Part shown: positions 25,658-34,250 of the stretch, in pieces
How positions within the stretch are numbered: the stretch's first letter is position 1
How the letters are laid out: every line of letters begins with the position of its first letter
DNA from: Peteryoungia algae
Lineage (GTDB): Bacteria; Pseudomonadota; Alphaproteobacteria; Rhizobiales; Rhizobiaceae
Reading direction: 5' to 3'
DNA: 64,000 nt
Assembly: GCF_030369675.1 (NCBI RefSeq)
Contig: NZ_CP128477.1
Location: 1,860,001 to 1,924,000, forward strand
The notes under the pieces: model-generated
What the model saw: only the letters and a program-made list of their open reading frames with translations
Told to the model about the DNA's origin: nothing
Database searches by the model: none
Program-made: the position numbers and the translations under genes

Positions 25658-26305
25658 TCAATCTGCAAACCGTGGCGCTTTTTCGTCAAGCTCTGCATTC
25701 ACACGGGTCACAATCGCAGCGGCTTGCGACGGATCGGCGAAGACCGCCTTGCCGAGCGCCACGAACTCCACCCCGCTTTCGGCAACCGTCACAGCCGAAG
25801 ACGGGTCCTGTCCGCCCATCACCATGCAGGGGATCTCGATCATCGATGACCACCACTCGCCCAGTGCCACATTCTTCGTATGGGCCTCCGGCTTGATGTC
25901 CCCGTCGATCTTGCCGAAGAAGATGTAGTCCGGCTGGATCTCGCCGATCTCCAGCGCATGATGGCGATCCATCGCATTGCCGCCGCCGACGATGAGCTTC
26001 GGCGTATGCTTCTCGAACTCTTCGGCCAGCGTCGCCGCATTGCCAGACACATGCAGGCCGTCCGCCTTGACCCGCCCGGCGACCCGGCTGTTGTCGACGA
26101 CGAGTGCTGCAGCACCCGCTTCCTGGACCACGGGCACGAGCAGCTCGGCATGTTTCTGGAAAACGGTATCGTCCAGACCGTATTGCGGGATGATCACCGA
26201 GGCGACGTCACCGCCGCGCAGGGCATTGCGCAGCATCTCGCTGCGCTCGGCGGGATCGGCGATATCGGGAACGATGAGGACGAGGCGGCAGCGATTTTCG
26301 GTCAT
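25658..26305 (-). CDS. ThiE-like thiamine-phosphate synthase family protein, divergent
   Basis: A 215-residue TIM-barrel protein of the ThiE/TenI fold. It keeps the alternating strand pattern (RLVLIVPDIAD, AALVVDN, LHVSGN, KLIVGGG, YIFFGKID, MVMGGQD), but the canonical pyrophosphate loop GPxFPTxTK of ThiE is replaced by FFGKIDGDIKPEAH. It may therefore be a ThiE paralogue with a different role. No TPP riboswitch or thiamine gene is adjacent. A TSUP permease is divergent, and a SEL1 protein follows at once. Confidence 0.65.
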   Translation of the reverse strand: MTENRCRLVLIVPDIADPAERSEMLRNALRGGDVASVIIPQYGLDDTVFQKHAELLVPVVQEAGAAALVVDNSRVAGRVKADGLHVSGNAATLAEEFEKHTPKLIVGGGNAMDRHHALEIGEIQPDYIFFGKIDGDIKPEAHTKNVALGEWWSSMIEIPCMVMGGQDPSSAVTVAESGVEFVALGKAVFADPSQAAAIVTRVNAELDEKAPRFAD

Positions 26306-26409
26306 ACGCGATGTTTCCGTGTGCGGGACAGGTCCGATAAGGCGGATTCCGTCCTCGTTTTCTCTGGATGAATCCGATAGACCGCTCTTCCGAAAGGATC
26401 AACCGCGCA

Positions 26410-27186
26410 ATGCTGACAGACCCGAACTTCTATGCCGTCGCCATTCCCGCTGTTGCCCTTGTCGGCCTTTCGAAAGGCGGCCTCGGCGGAGCCTTCGCAC
26501 TGATCGGCGTGCCGTTGCTGGCCTTCGCCGTGCCGCCCATGCAGGCCGCCGCGATCTTTCTGCCGATCCTGCTCGTCATGGATGCCGTCGCGCTCTGGGC
26601 CTGGCGCGGCTACAATGACCGCAAGACACTTCTGGTCATGTTGCCCGGCGCGGTGATCGGCATCACCCTCGGCTGGGCGACATCCACCTATGTCTCTGCC
26701 GATGCCATGCGCCTCGTCCTAGGCGGCATCTCCGTCGTCTTTGCCCTGAAATACTTCCTCGAAAGCTGGGCGGCTTACAAGGGACAGGTGACGGCAGCAG
26801 CCAGCCAACGCCCCGTCGCCGGCTCTTTCTGGGGCTCGCTTGCGGGCTATGCCAGTTTTGTCGCCCATGCCGGCGGCCCACCCTTCCAGATCTACGTCCT
26901 CCCGCTGAAGCTCGACCCGCTCACCTATACCGGCACATCGACCCGCTTCTTTGCGATGCTGAATGCGATCAAGGTCATCCCCTATTTCGCGTTGGGAGAA
27001 CTGGACGCCACCAATCTGACCCTGTCGGCGGCATTGCTCCCGGTGGCGCTGGTATCGACGCTCGCTGGCGCCCGTCTCGTCCATTTCCTGAAGCCGAAGA
27101 TCTTCTATCCCCTCATGTATGGCATGGTTCTGCTTGCCGGCGGCAAACTGCTCTATGATGGGATCGCCGGCCTCTTCGGCGGCTGA
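26410..27186 (+). CDS. TSUP/TauE-SafE family permease
   Basis: A 258-residue inner-membrane protein with eight hydrophobic segments. The first helix has the conserved VALVGLSKGGLGGAF motif and the second half has AHAGGPPFQIYVLPLKL, typical of the TauE/SafE (sulfite/organic acid exporter) family. The start at 26410 is preceded by AAGGA at a slightly long distance; an ATG at 26368 would add 14 hydrophilic residues. It is divergent from the ThiE-like gene. Substrates of this family include sulfite, sulfoacetate and other small anions; none can be assigned here. Confidence 0.82.
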   Translation: MLTDPNFYAVAIPAVALVGLSKGGLGGAFALIGVPLLAFAVPPMQAAAIFLPILLVMDAVALWAWRGYNDRKTLLVMLPGAVIGITLGWATSTYVSADAMRLVLGGISVVFALKYFLESWAAYKGQVTAAASQRPVAGSFWGSLAGYASFVAHAGGPPFQIYVLPLKLDPLTYTGTSTRFFAMLNAIKVIPYFALGELDATNLTLSAALLPVALVSTLAGARLVHFLKPKIFYPLMYGMVLLAGGKLLYDGIAGLFGG

Positions 27187-27263
27187 CATCAGGGTCTTGA
27201 ACGCCCTTGCTGCAGCGCACATGAGCGCTTGCCGCAGCCCGGCCTTTGACATAGGCTTTCACC

Positions 27264-27524
27264 ATGACGAACGCAGACCCGTTCACGGCGATTGCAGACC
27301 CGAACCGGCGACACATCCTCGAGGATCTGCGCCGCGGCGAGAAGACCGTGAACGAGCTCGCCGGCCAGCTGCCGATCAGTCGTCCCGCCGTCTCCCAGCA
27401 CCTGAAGGCATTGCTGGACAGTGGCCTTGTCGATGTGCGCTCCGAAGGCACCCGCCGCATTTATTTCATTCACCGTCCCGGCTTCGACCGGATGAACATG
27501 TGGCTCGACCAGTTCTGGTCGTGA
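27264..27524 (+). CDS. ArsR/SmtB family transcriptional regulator
   Basis: An 86-residue winged-helix protein: the recognition region NELAGQLPISRPAVSQHLKALLDSGLV fits the HTH of ArsR (shown in part), followed by a beta-hairpin wing (DVRSEGTRRIYFIH). There are no Cys residues for classic metal sensing, so it belongs to the non-metal branch (as in SdpR/PigS-like regulators). It lies 77 bases downstream of the TSUP permease gene, which may be its target. A GC-rich terminator follows. Confidence 0.82.
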   Translation: MTNADPFTAIADPNRRHILEDLRRGEKTVNELAGQLPISRPAVSQHLKALLDSGLVDVRSEGTRRIYFIHRPGFDRMNMWLDQFWS

Positions 27525-27558
27525 GCCCCAGGCTTTTTCTGATATCGGACAAAATAAA

Positions 27559-27587
27559 AGGCCCCGAAGTCGAAAACTTCGGGGCCT
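27559..27587. terminator. Terminator between ArsR gene and DUF465 gene
   Basis: AGGCCCCGAAGT and ACTTCGGGGCCT, a perfect 12-bp stem around CGAAA. On the minus strand it is followed by a TTTATTTTG tract, so it best serves the minus-strand DUF465 transcript, and may also stop the ArsR transcript. Confidence 0.7.
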
Positions 27588-27668
27588 GGATGGGTTGCTG
27601 GCTGCTTCATGAATACATCAGGATCGGTCTTGGAAGTCGCCGGATCCCGGCGCAGCCGGAAGGGGGTA

Positions 27669-27845
27669 TCAGTGGCGTGTGGAAGCCCTAACGCGTTCCA
27701 TTTCATCCTTGAGTCGCAGTTTGAGGCGCTTCAGTTCGGCAATGTGCCGATCATCGACGGAGGGAGATGCAAGCGCATCATGGAGCTTTTCTTCGAGGGC
27801 TCCATGCTTCTTCTGCAGCGATTCAAGATGAGCCTGTATGGTCAT
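27669..27845 (-). CDS. DUF465 (YdcH-like) small protein
   Basis: A 58-residue, entirely helical protein reading MTIQAHLESLQKKHGALEEK, then a short acidic linker and HIAELKRLKLRLKDEMERVR. The Leu/Lys/Glu pattern of two helices is the DUF465/YdcH signature. Function unknown. It is divergent from a second DUF465 gene at 28079. Read directly from the sequence. Confidence 0.78.
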   Translation of the reverse strand: MTIQAHLESLQKKHGALEEKLHDALASPSVDDRHIAELKRLKLRLKDEMERVRASTRH

Positions 27846-28078
27846 TTGATGCGTCCTTCCTTATCGCCTACCTCCAGCCCTCATCCGCTGGAGTTTCAGG
27901 CTTTGCGAAGATAATGTGACATGAGAAATGCGGTTTGTCGAAGGCGAATTGGCCAAAAACGACCATCAAAATCGAAGTTAGGGATAACTTCCCGTTACCG
28001 GTATTTGGTGATAGGAGCTTGCGCGAATCTTCCGGGCATCCTTAAAGGATGAGCAAACGGCGATAATGGGGAACAAGC
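27846..28078. promoter_or_regulatory. Divergent spacer between two DUF465 genes
   Basis: 233 bases that must hold promoters for both DUF465 genes. I see no clear repeat, hairpin or additional reading frame in it. Confidence 0.4.
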
Positions 28079-28282
28079 ATGGCCGATCAGGAACAGGCTG
28101 ACGTTCGGCTCTCTCTGGCGCGGCTTCGCCAGGAGCATGAAGACTACGATGCCGCGATCAACGCCATGATCACGGTCGGGTGCGATGCCTTGCGCGTTCA
28201 GCGGATGAAGAAGAAGAAGCTGTCGATCAAGGACAAGATCACCGCGCTGGAAGACCAGATCATCCCCGACATCATTGCATGA
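28079..28282 (+). CDS. DUF465 (YdcH-like) small protein, second copy
   Basis: A 67-residue helical hairpin protein: RLRQEHEDYDAAINAMI, a short turn, then MKKKKLSIKDKITALEDQIIP, which is the conserved K-K-x-K-L-x-x-K-D-x-I motif of DUF465. Function unknown. It lies 18 bases before purE and is likely co-transcribed with purEK, a frequent arrangement in Rhizobiales. Confidence 0.82.
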   Translation: MADQEQADVRLSLARLRQEHEDYDAAINAMITVGCDALRVQRMKKKKLSIKDKITALEDQIIPDIIA

Positions 28283-28300
28283 CGGCAGAAGGATAGCCTG

Positions 28301-28801
28301 ATGACAGCAGAGTGCCCGCCCGTCGCCATCATCATGGGAAGCCAGTCCGACTGGGAAACCATGAAAAATGCGGCCGACACGCTCGACGCGCTCGGCGTCT
28401 CCTACGAAGCCCGGATCGTATCGGCACATCGCACGCCTGACCGCATGGTTGCCTTTGCCAAGGGCGCCCGTGACGAAGGCTTCAAGGTGATCATTGCCGG
28501 TGCCGGGGGCGCTGCCCATCTGCCGGGCATGGTCGCCTCGCTGACCACCCTTCCCGTCTTCGGCGTGCCCGTTCAGTCGAAATCGATGTCTGGCCTCGAC
28601 AGCCTGTATTCCATCGTCCAGATGCCGGCCGGCATTCCGGTCGGCACGCTCGCCATCGGCCGCGCCGGCGCAGTGAACGCCGGTTTGCTCGCAGCCCGCG
28701 TTCTTGCTGTTTTCGATGATGAGCTTGAGGAACGCCTCGACGAATGGGTCGAGCGCCAGACGGCATCCGTCGCCGAATATCCCGTGGACGAGGCCCCATG
28801 A
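28301..28801 (+). CDS. purE: N5-carboxyaminoimidazole ribonucleotide mutase
   Basis: A 166-residue class I PurE. Motifs seen: [12 protein letters not shown] (nucleotide phosphate loop), SAHRTPDRM with the catalytic His, and [15 protein letters not shown]. It converts N5-CAIR to CAIR in purine biosynthesis. AGAAGGA precedes the ATG. Its stop overlaps the purK start by four bases (ATGA), so purE and purK are translationally coupled. The C-terminal tail of ~10 residues beyond the core is normal. Confidence 0.95.
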   Translation: MTAECPPVAIIMGSQSDWETMKNAADTLDALGVSYEARIVSAHRTPDRMVAFAKGARDEGFKVIIAGAGGAAHLPGMVASLTTLPVFGVPVQSKSMSGLDSLYSIVQMPAGIPVGTLAIGRAGAVNAGLLAARVLAVFDDELEERLDEWVERQTASVAEYPVDEAP

Positions 28802-29862
28802 CGATCCGAACCATCGGCATCATCGGTGGCGGCCAGCTGGGCCGCATGCTGGCCATGTCTGCCGCCCGTTTGAATTTTCGCACCGTCATCCTCGAGCCGC
28901 AGCCCGACAGCCCCGCGGCCCAGCTGGCAAACCACCAGATCACCGCAGCATATGACGACCCGGCAGCGCTGGCCGAACTCGCCCGTCTCTGCGACGTCAT
29001 CACCTATGAATTCGAAAACGTGCCGGTCGAGGCCGCCGAGAAGCTTGCCGCCAGCATCCCGGTCTATCCGCCGCCGAAGGCGCTCCAGGTCGCCCAGGAC
29101 CGGCTGACGGAGAAGCGCTTCCTCAATGCATCCGGCATCGAGACCGCGCGCTTCCACGCGGTCGACAGCCAGGCCGACCTCGAACGCGCACTGTCCGACT
29201 TCGACGGGGAAGGCGTGTTGAAGACCTGTCGTCTCGGCTATGACGGCAAGGGCCAGAAGGTCTATCGCAAGGGTGATTCTGCATCAGGCGGTTACGAGGC
29301 TCTCGGCTCGGTCCCCCTGATCCTGGAAAGCTTCGTGCCCTTCGTCCGCGAAATCTCGATCATCGCCGCCCGCGGCATCGATGGCGAGATCCGCTGCTAC
29401 GATCCGACGGAAAACGTCCATCGTAACGGCATCCTGCACACCTCGACCCAGCCCGCCGCGATCACCCCTGAGACGGCCCTGGCTGCCCGCGAAGCCGCGA
29501 CAAAGCTGCTTGATGGCCTCGCTTATGTCGGTGTCGTCGGCATGGAGTTCTTTGTGCTCGGGGATGGCAGCCTGATCGCCAACGAGATCGCGCCGCGCGT
29601 CCACAATTCCGGCCACTGGACGGAGGCCGCCTGCATCGTCTCGCAGTTCGAACAGCACATTCGAGCGGTCGCGTCGCTGCCGCTTGGCGACACGGTGCGC
29701 CACTCCGATTGCGTGATGACGAATCTGATCGGTGACGACATCGATTCTGTGCCCGACTGGCTCGCCAAGCCCAATGTCCTAGTCCACCTCTACGGCAAGA
29801 CGGAGGCGCGCCCGGGCCGGAAGATGGGGCACATCACCGAAATCCTGCCGTTTCGCAGCTGA
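28798..29862 (+). CDS. purK: N5-carboxyaminoimidazole ribonucleotide synthase
   Basis: A 354-residue ATP-grasp enzyme that carboxylates AIR with ATP and bicarbonate. It opens [19 protein letters not shown], has the ATP-grasp lysine segment [14 protein letters not shown], the [15 protein letters not shown] strand and the [13 protein letters not shown] motif that binds metal and substrate. I start at 28798, the ATG overlapping the purE stop; a GTG-like upstream frame is inside purE. A terminator lies about 97 bases after the stop. Confidence 0.95.
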   Translation: MTIRTIGIIGGGQLGRMLAMSAARLNFRTVILEPQPDSPAAQLANHQITAAYDDPAALAELARLCDVITYEFENVPVEAAEKLAASIPVYPPPKALQVAQDRLTEKRFLNASGIETARFHAVDSQADLERALSDFDGEGVLKTCRLGYDGKGQKVYRKGDSASGGYEALGSVPLILESFVPFVREISIIAARGIDGEIRCYDPTENVHRNGILHTSTQPAAITPETALAAREAATKLLDGLAYVGVVGMEFFVLGDGSLIANEIAPRVHNSGHWTEAACIVSQFEQHIRAVASLPLGDTVRHSDCVMTNLIGDDIDSVPDWLAKPNVLVHLYGKTEARPGRKMGHITEILPFRS

Positions 29863-29958
29863 TTTTCCCGGCTTTTTAGCCTGATGTGTCCCGCATTTTC
29901 CGCCGGACATGTTGACAGAGCGGCCTCCCTCGGGCTAATTGCCGCCAACTCTTCAGGG

Positions 29959-29980
29959 GCGCGCCCGGCGGCGCGCTTTT
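29959..29980 (+). terminator. Terminator after purEK
   Basis: GCGCGCC and GGCGCGC arms around CGGC, followed by four T and a T-rich stretch. It separates purK from the rpmJ promoter. Confidence 0.62.
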
Positions 29981-30040
29981 GATTGTTTGATCACAGTGGG
30001 TGAATGACACATTCCCCGACAATTGTTGTGGACCAGAAAA

Positions 30041-30166
30041 ATGAAGATCAAGAACTCGCTGAAAGCGCTTAAAGCCCGTCATCGCGACAACCGTCTGGTT
30101 CGCCGCAAGGGTCGTATCTACATCATCAACAAGCAGAACCCGCGCTTCAAGGCTCGCCAGGGCTGA
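30041..30166 (+). CDS. rpmJ: 50S ribosomal protein L36
   Basis: A 41-residue bL36 ([20 protein letters not shown]... ending NPRFKARQG). The three Cys and one His that bind zinc in the C-plus type are absent, so this is the zinc-independent form. Basic throughout, as expected for an rRNA-binding protein. It is monocistronic: a terminator precedes it and a TPR gene with its own leader follows. Confidence 0.95.
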   Translation: MKIKNSLKALKARHRDNRLVRRKGRIYIINKQNPRFKARQG

Positions 30167-30280
30167 TGCCCCGGGATCTCCGGATCCCATGAGCCAAGAC
30201 GGACTGCCCGCCACATCTGCGGCGTGTTGATTTCGGAAATTTGAGTTTGAAAGACGGCGCTGAGGGATTATCTTCCCTGT

Positions 30281-30916
30281 ATGCGCCGTTTTTCATTGCG
30301 ACTCACCCTCAGTCTCCCGCTTCTCCCTGCCCTGCTGATCGCAGGCACCGTCTCGGCGCAGGCACCCCAAGAGCAGGGGGACACGCAGGCGAGCCAGGCT
30401 CCGGTCGAGCAAATTCCGCTGAAGCCACCGGCAAAGGCCAAGACTGTCGATGACCTGCTGGGCGAACTGAAACGCGAGCGCAATCCGCAGGCCGCACGGC
30501 AGATTGCCAGCTCCACCATGGCGACCTGGAGCGAATCGGCAAGCCCGACGATCAATCTCCTGATGCAGTGGTCCGCCAAGGCAGCCGCCGAAAAGCGCAA
30601 TGCCGCCGCCCTCGACTTCATCGATCAGGCCATCACCCTGAAACCGGATTTCGTCGGCGCCTGGAACCAGCGCGCCACGCTGCATTTCAGCATGGGCAAC
30701 TATCAGAAGTCTGTTTCCGACATCGAGAAGGTGCTGGATCTGGAGCCCCGCCACTTCGGTGCCATCGCCGGCCTCGCCGGCATCCTGACCGAACGCGGCA
30801 GCAAGGAGGGAGCACTGAAGGCCTGGGAGCGCTACCTCGACATCTTCCCGGCCGACCGCGAGGCACAGGAGATCGTCGCCAAGCTCTCGGAAGAGCTGGC
30901 CGGCCAGCGGACGTGA
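30281..30916 (+). CDS. Secreted TPR-repeat protein
   Basis: A 211-residue protein. An N-terminal signal peptide (LTLSLPLLPALLIAGTVSAQA) is followed by a Gln/Pro-rich linker and three to four tetratricopeptide repeats (for example NAAALDFIDQAITLKPDFVGA and GNYQKSVSDIEKVLDLEPRH; shown in part). It is probably periplasmic and acts as a protein-interaction module. Its AGGGA ribosome-binding sequence is part of a small AGGGA-TTATCT-TCCCT hairpin at 30263-30278. Function unknown. Confidence 0.78.
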   Translation: MRRFSLRLTLSLPLLPALLIAGTVSAQAPQEQGDTQASQAPVEQIPLKPPAKAKTVDDLLGELKRERNPQAARQIASSTMATWSESASPTINLLMQWSAKAAAEKRNAAALDFIDQAITLKPDFVGAWNQRATLHFSMGNYQKSVSDIEKVLDLEPRHFGAIAGLAGILTERGSKEGALKAWERYLDIFPADREAQEIVAKLSEELAGQRT

Positions 30917-30990
30917 CTTGGTCCTCCCCTTGACGAAGGGCGTCACAGCACGATCTTCTCTACGTCTCGTAAAGCCCGGAAGCACGATCC

Positions 30991-32061
30991 TTGCTCACCC
31001 TCCCCCGAATCGGTCTCGCCTTGCTCATCATTCTCCTCGCCCTCATCGTCGTGCTCGCGGCCTTGGCCATTGCCACACAGCTTCGAGCACGCAGCATCGA
31101 GGCCGGGACGCCGAACATAGGCGACCTGACCGATGTCGGCGGCTTTCGCCTGAACGCTCTCCACGTGCCCGCAGGGCCTGACGCAGACCTGCCGCCGATC
31201 GTCTTCATCCACGGAGCCTCGGGCAACCTGCGCGATCAGGCGGGCGCCTTCCTGGAGCCACTGCGCGGACGCGCGGAACTCCTCTTCATCGACAGGCCGG
31301 GCCACGGCTATTCGGAGCGCGGCGGCCCTGAGAACGACACGCCGGACGGACAGGCGAACGCGCTTGCACGCCTGATGGAAGAGAAGGGCATCACCCGGGC
31401 CATCATTGTCGGCCACTCCTTCGGCGGCGCCATCTCGGCGAGCTTCGGCGTGCTTCACCCCGACAAGGTCGAGGGTCTGGTCTTTCTCGCCGCGGCGACC
31501 CATCCCTGGCCGGGCGGTGTGGACTGGTACTACCACCTCGCCTCCGCGCCGATCATCGGCCCGATCTTCTGCCACACGCTCGCGCTACATGCCGGCATGA
31601 TGCGGATCGAGGCTGCGACGGAGCATGTCTTCGCACCCAATCCGCGTCCGGACACCTATCTCGAAGACACCGGCCCCGCGCTCGTGCTGCGCCCGTCTGC
31701 CTTCCGGTCCAACGCCACGGACGTGGCCGGCCTGCATGCCTATGTCACCGCCTTCTCGCCCCGCTACGGAGAAATCGTCAGGCCGACAGTGATCATCACC
31801 GGCGACGCCGACGAGATCGTGCTTGAGGAAATTCATTCCAAGGGCCTTGCCCGCGACATCGCCGGATCGGAACTCGTCTGGATCGAGGGCCTTGGCCACA
31901 AGCCGGATTACATCGTGACGGACATCGTCATCGCCGCACTCGAGAAGATTGCGGGCGAGAAGCGCGACCTGCAGGCCATGGCGCGGCTGGCTGAACCGCG
32001 TCTCGCGGCCACCCGTGTCGTGCCCCAAGGGGTAGCGCCCTCGCTGCAGGCGGGCCAATAG
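30991..32061 (+). CDS. Alpha/beta hydrolase, membrane-anchored
   Basis: A 356-residue protein: an N-terminal hydrophobic anchor (residues about 6-30), then an alpha/beta hydrolase fold with the oxyanion HGASGN loop, the nucleophile elbow GHSFGG, the acidic residue in GDADEIV and the catalytic His in EGLGHKP. All triad members are present, so it should be an active hydrolase; substrate unknown. The only sensible start is a TTG (30991) preceded by GGAAG, the fifth such use of a non-ATG start in this window. It is probably co-transcribed with the TPR gene 74 bases upstream. Confidence 0.8.
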   Translation: MLTLPRIGLALLIILLALIVVLAALAIATQLRARSIEAGTPNIGDLTDVGGFRLNALHVPAGPDADLPPIVFIHGASGNLRDQAGAFLEPLRGRAELLFIDRPGHGYSERGGPENDTPDGQANALARLMEEKGITRAIIVGHSFGGAISASFGVLHPDKVEGLVFLAAATHPWPGGVDWYYHLASAPIIGPIFCHTLALHAGMMRIEAATEHVFAPNPRPDTYLEDTGPALVLRPSAFRSNATDVAGLHAYVTAFSPRYGEIVRPTVIITGDADEIVLEEIHSKGLARDIAGSELVWIEGLGHKPDYIVTDIVIAALEKIAGEKRDLQAMARLAEPRLAATRVVPQGVAPSLQAGQ

Positions 32062-32068
32062 CACCAAT

Positions 32069-32094
32069 AAAAAAAGCCGCCCGAAGGCGGCTTT
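32069..32094 (-). terminator. Terminator of the pyk operon
   Basis: AAAGCCGCC and GGCGGCTTT arms around a CGAA tetraloop; the minus strand then runs into seven T. It lies 26 bases past the pyk stop and may also serve the convergent hydrolase gene. Confidence 0.78.
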
Positions 32095-32119
32095 CCAATT
32101 CGGAACGTGGCGCCGGGGA

Positions 32120-33559
32120 TCAGATCCCCGTCTGGCCGTCAGAGCCGATATAGGCAATGCGCAGCATATTGGTCGAGCCGGGCGTACCGAGCGGAACGCC
32201 GGCCGACATGATGATGCGGTCGCCGGGCTTGCCGAAGCCTTCCTCGACCACGATGCGGCAGGCGCGGTTGACCATATCGTCGAGATCGGTCGGCTCGGAC
32301 GAGACGACGCAGTGAAGGCCCCAGACAACCGAGAGACGGCGTGCAGTCTGGATGATCGGCGAAAGCGCAATGATCGGCACCTCCGGACGCTCGCGCGAGG
32401 CGCGCAGACCGGTATTGCCCGAAGACGTGTAGCAGACGATTGCCTGCAGCTTGAGCGTCTCGGCAATCTGGCGGGCGGCCAGCGAAATCGCATCGGCACC
32501 AGTCGCTTCCGGATGGGCACGCTGGGCGTAGATGATACCGGGATAATGCGGCTCGCGTTCGACTGTGTGGGCGATCGAGGCCATGGTGGCGACCGCTTCA
32601 ACCGGATATTCACCGGAAGCGGACTCGGCCGAGAGCATGATCGCATCGGCACCTTCGAAGACGGCGGTGGCAACGTCAGAGACTTCGGCGCGGGTCGGGA
32701 CCGGCGCTGTGATCATCGATTCCAGCATCTGGGTCGCAACGACCACCGGCTTGCCCTCACGGCGGCAGGCGCGGATCAGCTGCTTCTGGATGCCTGGAAC
32801 GCGCTCGAGCGGCATTTCCACGCCAAGGTCGCCACGGGCAACCATCAGCGCGTCGGAAAGTGCGATGATCTCGTCGATGCGCTCGATCGCCTGCGGCTTT
32901 TCGATCTTCGACATCAGGCCCACGCGGCCCTTGGCGATCTTGCGCACTTCGGCGAGGTCTTCCGGGCGCTGGATGAAGGAGAGTGCCACCCAGTCGACGT
33001 CGTTGGTCGCAAGCACGGCATCGAGGTCGGCGCGGTCCTTGTCGGTCAAGACCCCGGTGGCCAGAATGGTGTCGGGCAGGCTCACACCCTTGCGATCGGA
33101 GATTTTCGTACCGGATACGACTTCGGTGACGATCGTCTTGCCGTCGCACTTCACGGCCTTCAGATGCAGCTTGCCGTCATCGATCAGCAGACGGTCGCCC
33201 GGCTTCACCGATTCCAGGATTTCCGGATGCGGCAGGTGGACGCGGGTGGCGTCACCGGGTGCGTCATTGCTGTCGAGGGTAAAGGTCTGGCCGGGCTTCA
33301 GCTCGACGGTCGTTTCGGCAAACTTTCCCACACGCAGCTTTGGTCCCTGCAGGTCGGCGAGGATGCCAATCGGGCGACCACAGATGGCCTCGACATTGCG
33401 AATGCGCTGAATGAGCGTCCGCATCATCTCATGGCTGGAATGGCTCATATTGATGCGGAAAAGATCGGCCCCGGCTTCATGGAGCTTCCGGATCATCGCC
33501 TCGTCGGACGAGGCGGGACCAAGCGTGGCGAGGATCTTTACTTTGCGGTTGCGCTTCAT
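32120..33559 (-). CDS. pyk: Pyruvate kinase
   Basis: A 479-residue pyruvate kinase: N-terminal KILATLGPASSDE, the active-site lysine segment GLMSKIEKPQAIE, metal-binding VARGDLGVEMP, and the C-terminal regulatory domain with IVCYTSSGNTGL. It makes pyruvate and ATP from phosphoenolpyruvate. The ATG overlaps the stop of the upstream DUF1036 gene by one base (TGATG), so the two are translationally coupled. Confidence 0.96.
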   Translation of the reverse strand: MKRNRKVKILATLGPASSDEAMIRKLHEAGADLFRINMSHSSHEMMRTLIQRIRNVEAICGRPIGILADLQGPKLRVGKFAETTVELKPGQTFTLDSNDAPGDATRVHLPHPEILESVKPGDRLLIDDGKLHLKAVKCDGKTIVTEVVSGTKISDRKGVSLPDTILATGVLTDKDRADLDAVLATNDVDWVALSFIQRPEDLAEVRKIAKGRVGLMSKIEKPQAIERIDEIIALSDALMVARGDLGVEMPLERVPGIQKQLIRACRREGKPVVVATQMLESMITAPVPTRAEVSDVATAVFEGADAIMLSAESASGEYPVEAVATMASIAHTVEREPHYPGIIYAQRAHPEATGADAISLAARQIAETLKLQAIVCYTSSGNTGLRASRERPEVPIIALSPIIQTARRLSVVWGLHCVVSSEPTDLDDMVNRACRIVVEEGFGKPGDRIIMSAGVPLGTPGSTNMLRIAYIGSDGQTGI

Positions 33560-34065
33560 CAGTTCTGGCTTTCCTGGGTGCCCGACGTATCGGACAGCTG
33601 GACCATCCAGCTCCCCTGCCTGCCGGTGTCGTATTCCTTGAATCCCATTTGCTGATAGCCGCGTGCAAAGCAGTCCTTCACGCCAACGATCTTGAACTCG
33701 TTTTCAGCGACACACATGTTGATGTCACCGGTCCAACGACCACCGCGGGCAGCATCCTCAGCATAGAGATAATAATAACGCGATTGGAGCTCGCCCTCGA
33801 TCAGGGTGGCGCAGGTGCCGGCAGGAACCTGCCACCAGCCTTCCGTGATCCAGCCTTCTTCTGCCCGGTAGCCGATAGCCGCTCCGACGAGATTCTGCGT
33901 TCCGTTGCAGACGCGAAATTCTGCCTGGGCGGCCGAGGCTGCCAGCATGGGCGAGAACAGCGCACCCGCGATCAGGAGGGGCTTCACAAAACGTGCCGCA
34001 GCACGGTCGAAAGTCTGTCTGATCTGGTGATGCACGATTGCCGCCGGAACTCCAAAAATGCGCAT
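33559..34065 (-). CDS. DUF1036 secreted protein
   Basis: A 168-residue exported protein with a signal peptide (LLIAGALFSPMLAASAAQA) and a DUF1036 domain: EFRVCNGTQNLVGAAIGYR, WITEGWWQVPAGTCATLIEG and YLYAEDA segments (each up to 20 residues), plus four Cys likely in disulphides. Function unknown, but the family is often coupled to pyk in Rhizobiales, as here by a one-base overlap. The ATG at 34065 gives an unusually long N-region (about 28 residues before the hydrophobic core); a shorter start may be used. Confidence 0.78.
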   Translation of the reverse strand: MRIFGVPAAIVHHQIRQTFDRAAARFVKPLLIAGALFSPMLAASAAQAEFRVCNGTQNLVGAAIGYRAEEGWITEGWWQVPAGTCATLIEGELQSRYYYLYAEDAARGGRWTGDINMCVAENEFKIVGVKDCFARGYQQMGFKEYDTGRQGSWMVQLSDTSGTQESQN

Positions 34066-34250
34066 GAGATGCCTTCTTGCGATGCGGACCAGAGAATGTC
34101 AACGCAACTCTAATCGATTATATTTTCTGTCTTTGGCCAGTACTGGAACCTTTGTGTGCGATCTTGGCACAAACGTGACAGCCATGAAAGCTTGCGCTCC
34201 CCCATTCCCCATGCGATCAAGCGCTTGTACCAGCTGATGGCTTCAAACTG

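Noticed and set aside
26306..26409. A TPP riboswitch upstream of the ThiE-like gene
   Set aside because: The 104-base divergent spacer has no THI-box motif (no CUGAGA / ACCUGA-like pairing) and is too short to hold one with a promoter.
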